A DNA stretch of 64,000 bases, from NCBI RefSeq assembly GCF_021206925.1, contig NZ_JAJPRF010000002.1:1-64000 (forward strand). Direction: 5' to 3'. The notes below the pieces were generated by a model. That model did no database searches. It was given only the letters and a program-made list of their open reading frames with translations, and was not told the origin of the DNA. Shown here piece by piece: positions 63,361 to 64,000 of this stretch. This DNA comes from Rhodoflexus caldus (lineage in GTDB: Bacteria; Bacteroidota; Bacteroidia; Cytophagales; Thermoflexibacteraceae). Each line of letters starts with the position of its first letter. Positions within the stretch are counted from its first letter, which is position 1. The position numbers and the translations under genes were made by a program.

Positions 63361-64000
63361 ATGAAGTTTGTTTATTTTTTTATCACCGTAAGTGTGGCTG
63401 TCGTATTGCAGCAACCTGTTCCGGCGCAAGTTTTGCGCAACCGTGCCGACAGTTTGGAACATTTCATCTGGCAGGCTGCATGGGAGCAACGACAAGCAGC
63501 AGAAAAAGCACTTACATTACTTCAAAACAAGGATAACCTGTTGCCTTTCAAAGACTTGGAAGATTTTAGTTTTGCTGCAATCTCTGTCAGCGATGGCCCT
63601 ATGCTATCCGACTTTGGCAACACTTTGCAACTTTATGCACCCGTAAAGTTATTTTCGGCACGCCGCAACCTGACACGCCAAGCCGCCGATGAGTTGCTGG
63701 CAAAGATGAAGCCTTTCAACGTGGTTATTATTGGCTTGCACGGCAAACCCGACCTGTTGCAGGATTCGCGCACCATAGAGTCGGAGGTTGCCTATCTTAT
63801 CAATCAGTTAGACCGTAAAACCAAAGTGGTGCTGGCCGTATTTGGCAGCCCGATTCAGCTTTTGCAGATAGACCGTTTAGACCGCATAGAGGCAGTTACG
63901 CTCACCTACGATGATACGCAAGATTCGCAGGAGCTGATGGCACAGGCTATTTTCGGAGCGATTGGTTTTCAGGGAAAATTGCCTTTTCATCTGCCCCCGA
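63361..64000 (+). CDS. GH3 C-terminal-domain protein (partial, continues past the right edge)
   Basis: The first 213 residues of a secreted protein cut by the window end. Signal MKFVYFFITVSVAVVLQQPV (cut before QVLRN). The mature part begins at once with the C-terminal sandwich domain of glycoside hydrolase family 3: QAAEKALTLLQNKDNLLPFK, VVIIGLHGKPDLL, TKVVLAVFGSPIQLLQI and ELMAQAIFGAIGFQGKLPFH. The GH3 catalytic TIM barrel that normally precedes this domain is missing. Many Bacteroidota encode GH3-beta-lactamase fusions with this sequence order, so a beta-lactamase-type serine hydrolase may follow beyond 64000. It has its own promoter directly before the ATG. Confidence 0.65.
   Translation, partial: MKFVYFFITVSVAVVLQQPVPAQVLRNRADSLEHFIWQAAWEQRQAAEKALTLLQNKDNLLPFKDLEDFSFAAISVSDGPMLSDFGNTLQLYAPVKLFSARRNLTRQAADELLAKMKPFNVVIIGLHGKPDLLQDSRTIESEVAYLINQLDRKTKVVLAVFGSPIQLLQIDRLDRIEAVTLTYDDTQDSQELMAQAIFGAIGFQGKLPFHLPP

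Overview
The window looks like chromosomal DNA of a gliding or T9SS-bearing member of the Bacteroidota, most likely a cytophagian. The evidence: a SusC/SusD pair; two subtilisin-like exoproteases, one ending in a type A T9SS sorting domain; a giant cell-surface protein ending in a type B (gliding-motility-associated) sorting domain; promoters of the Bacteroidota form TTG/TTTG-N17..22-TAnnTTTG; and a tmRNA whose tag ends GETNYALAA. Gene density is high. Many genes are single or in pairs, and hairpin terminators separate convergent units. I see no rRNA, tRNA, CRISPR array or prophage. The only mobile-element trace is a short IS1634-type transposase remnant near 3.6 kb.

Layout. 0-3.3 kb: a secreted S8 peptidase (minus strand) split by a one-base frameshift and running off the left edge. 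3.5-8 kb: IS remnant, small outer-membrane protein, ZIP metal transporter, SPFH-GYF protein, STAS-like protein. 7.3-10.2 kb: a three-gene minus operon of a secreted protein, a flavin amine oxidase and a DUF1838-type protein. 10.3-15.4 kb: small lipoproteins, an orphan LuxE-like acyl-protein synthetase, an AraC regulator with a palindrome over its promoter, an LEA14-like lipoprotein, a cNMP-binding/MinD-like protein and a 38-residue membrane peptide. 15.4-31 kb: mostly housekeeping (Der, aldehyde dehydrogenase, Nif3, YqgE, DUF349, glutaryl-CoA dehydrogenase), then an unusual gene resembling a type ISP restriction-modification methylase that has lost its catalytic motif. That gene is translationally coupled to ligA, which is followed by a membrane protein and a glycosyltransferase.

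31-48.8 kb: SusC/SusD; cytidine deaminase, free-Met-sulfoxide reductase and MetZ; a beta-propeller protein divergent from ftsX-DUF3098-uppP; penicillin acylase; aldo/keto reductase; FadL-like porin; dihydrolipoyl dehydrogenase. 48.9-64 kb: a tight minus operon (BaiN-like flavoprotein, BtuF-like lipoprotein, alpha/beta hydrolase), the 1585-residue S8 peptidase with PKD domains, proB, ssrA (tmRNA), a lipoprotein, the 1266-residue surface protein with six Cys-paired repeats, and the 5' end of a protein that starts directly with a GH3 C-terminal domain.

Best candidates for something undescribed: (1) the catalytically degenerate ISP-methylase-like protein coupled to ligA (24984-26594); (2) the secreted amine oxidase/DUF1838 operon; (3) the cNMP-binding protein fused to a degenerate MinD-like domain; (4) a possible plus-strand small RNA at 18381-18493; (5) several promoters whose -7 box nearly abuts the start codon. 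All functions are from reading the sequence by eye; no database search was run.
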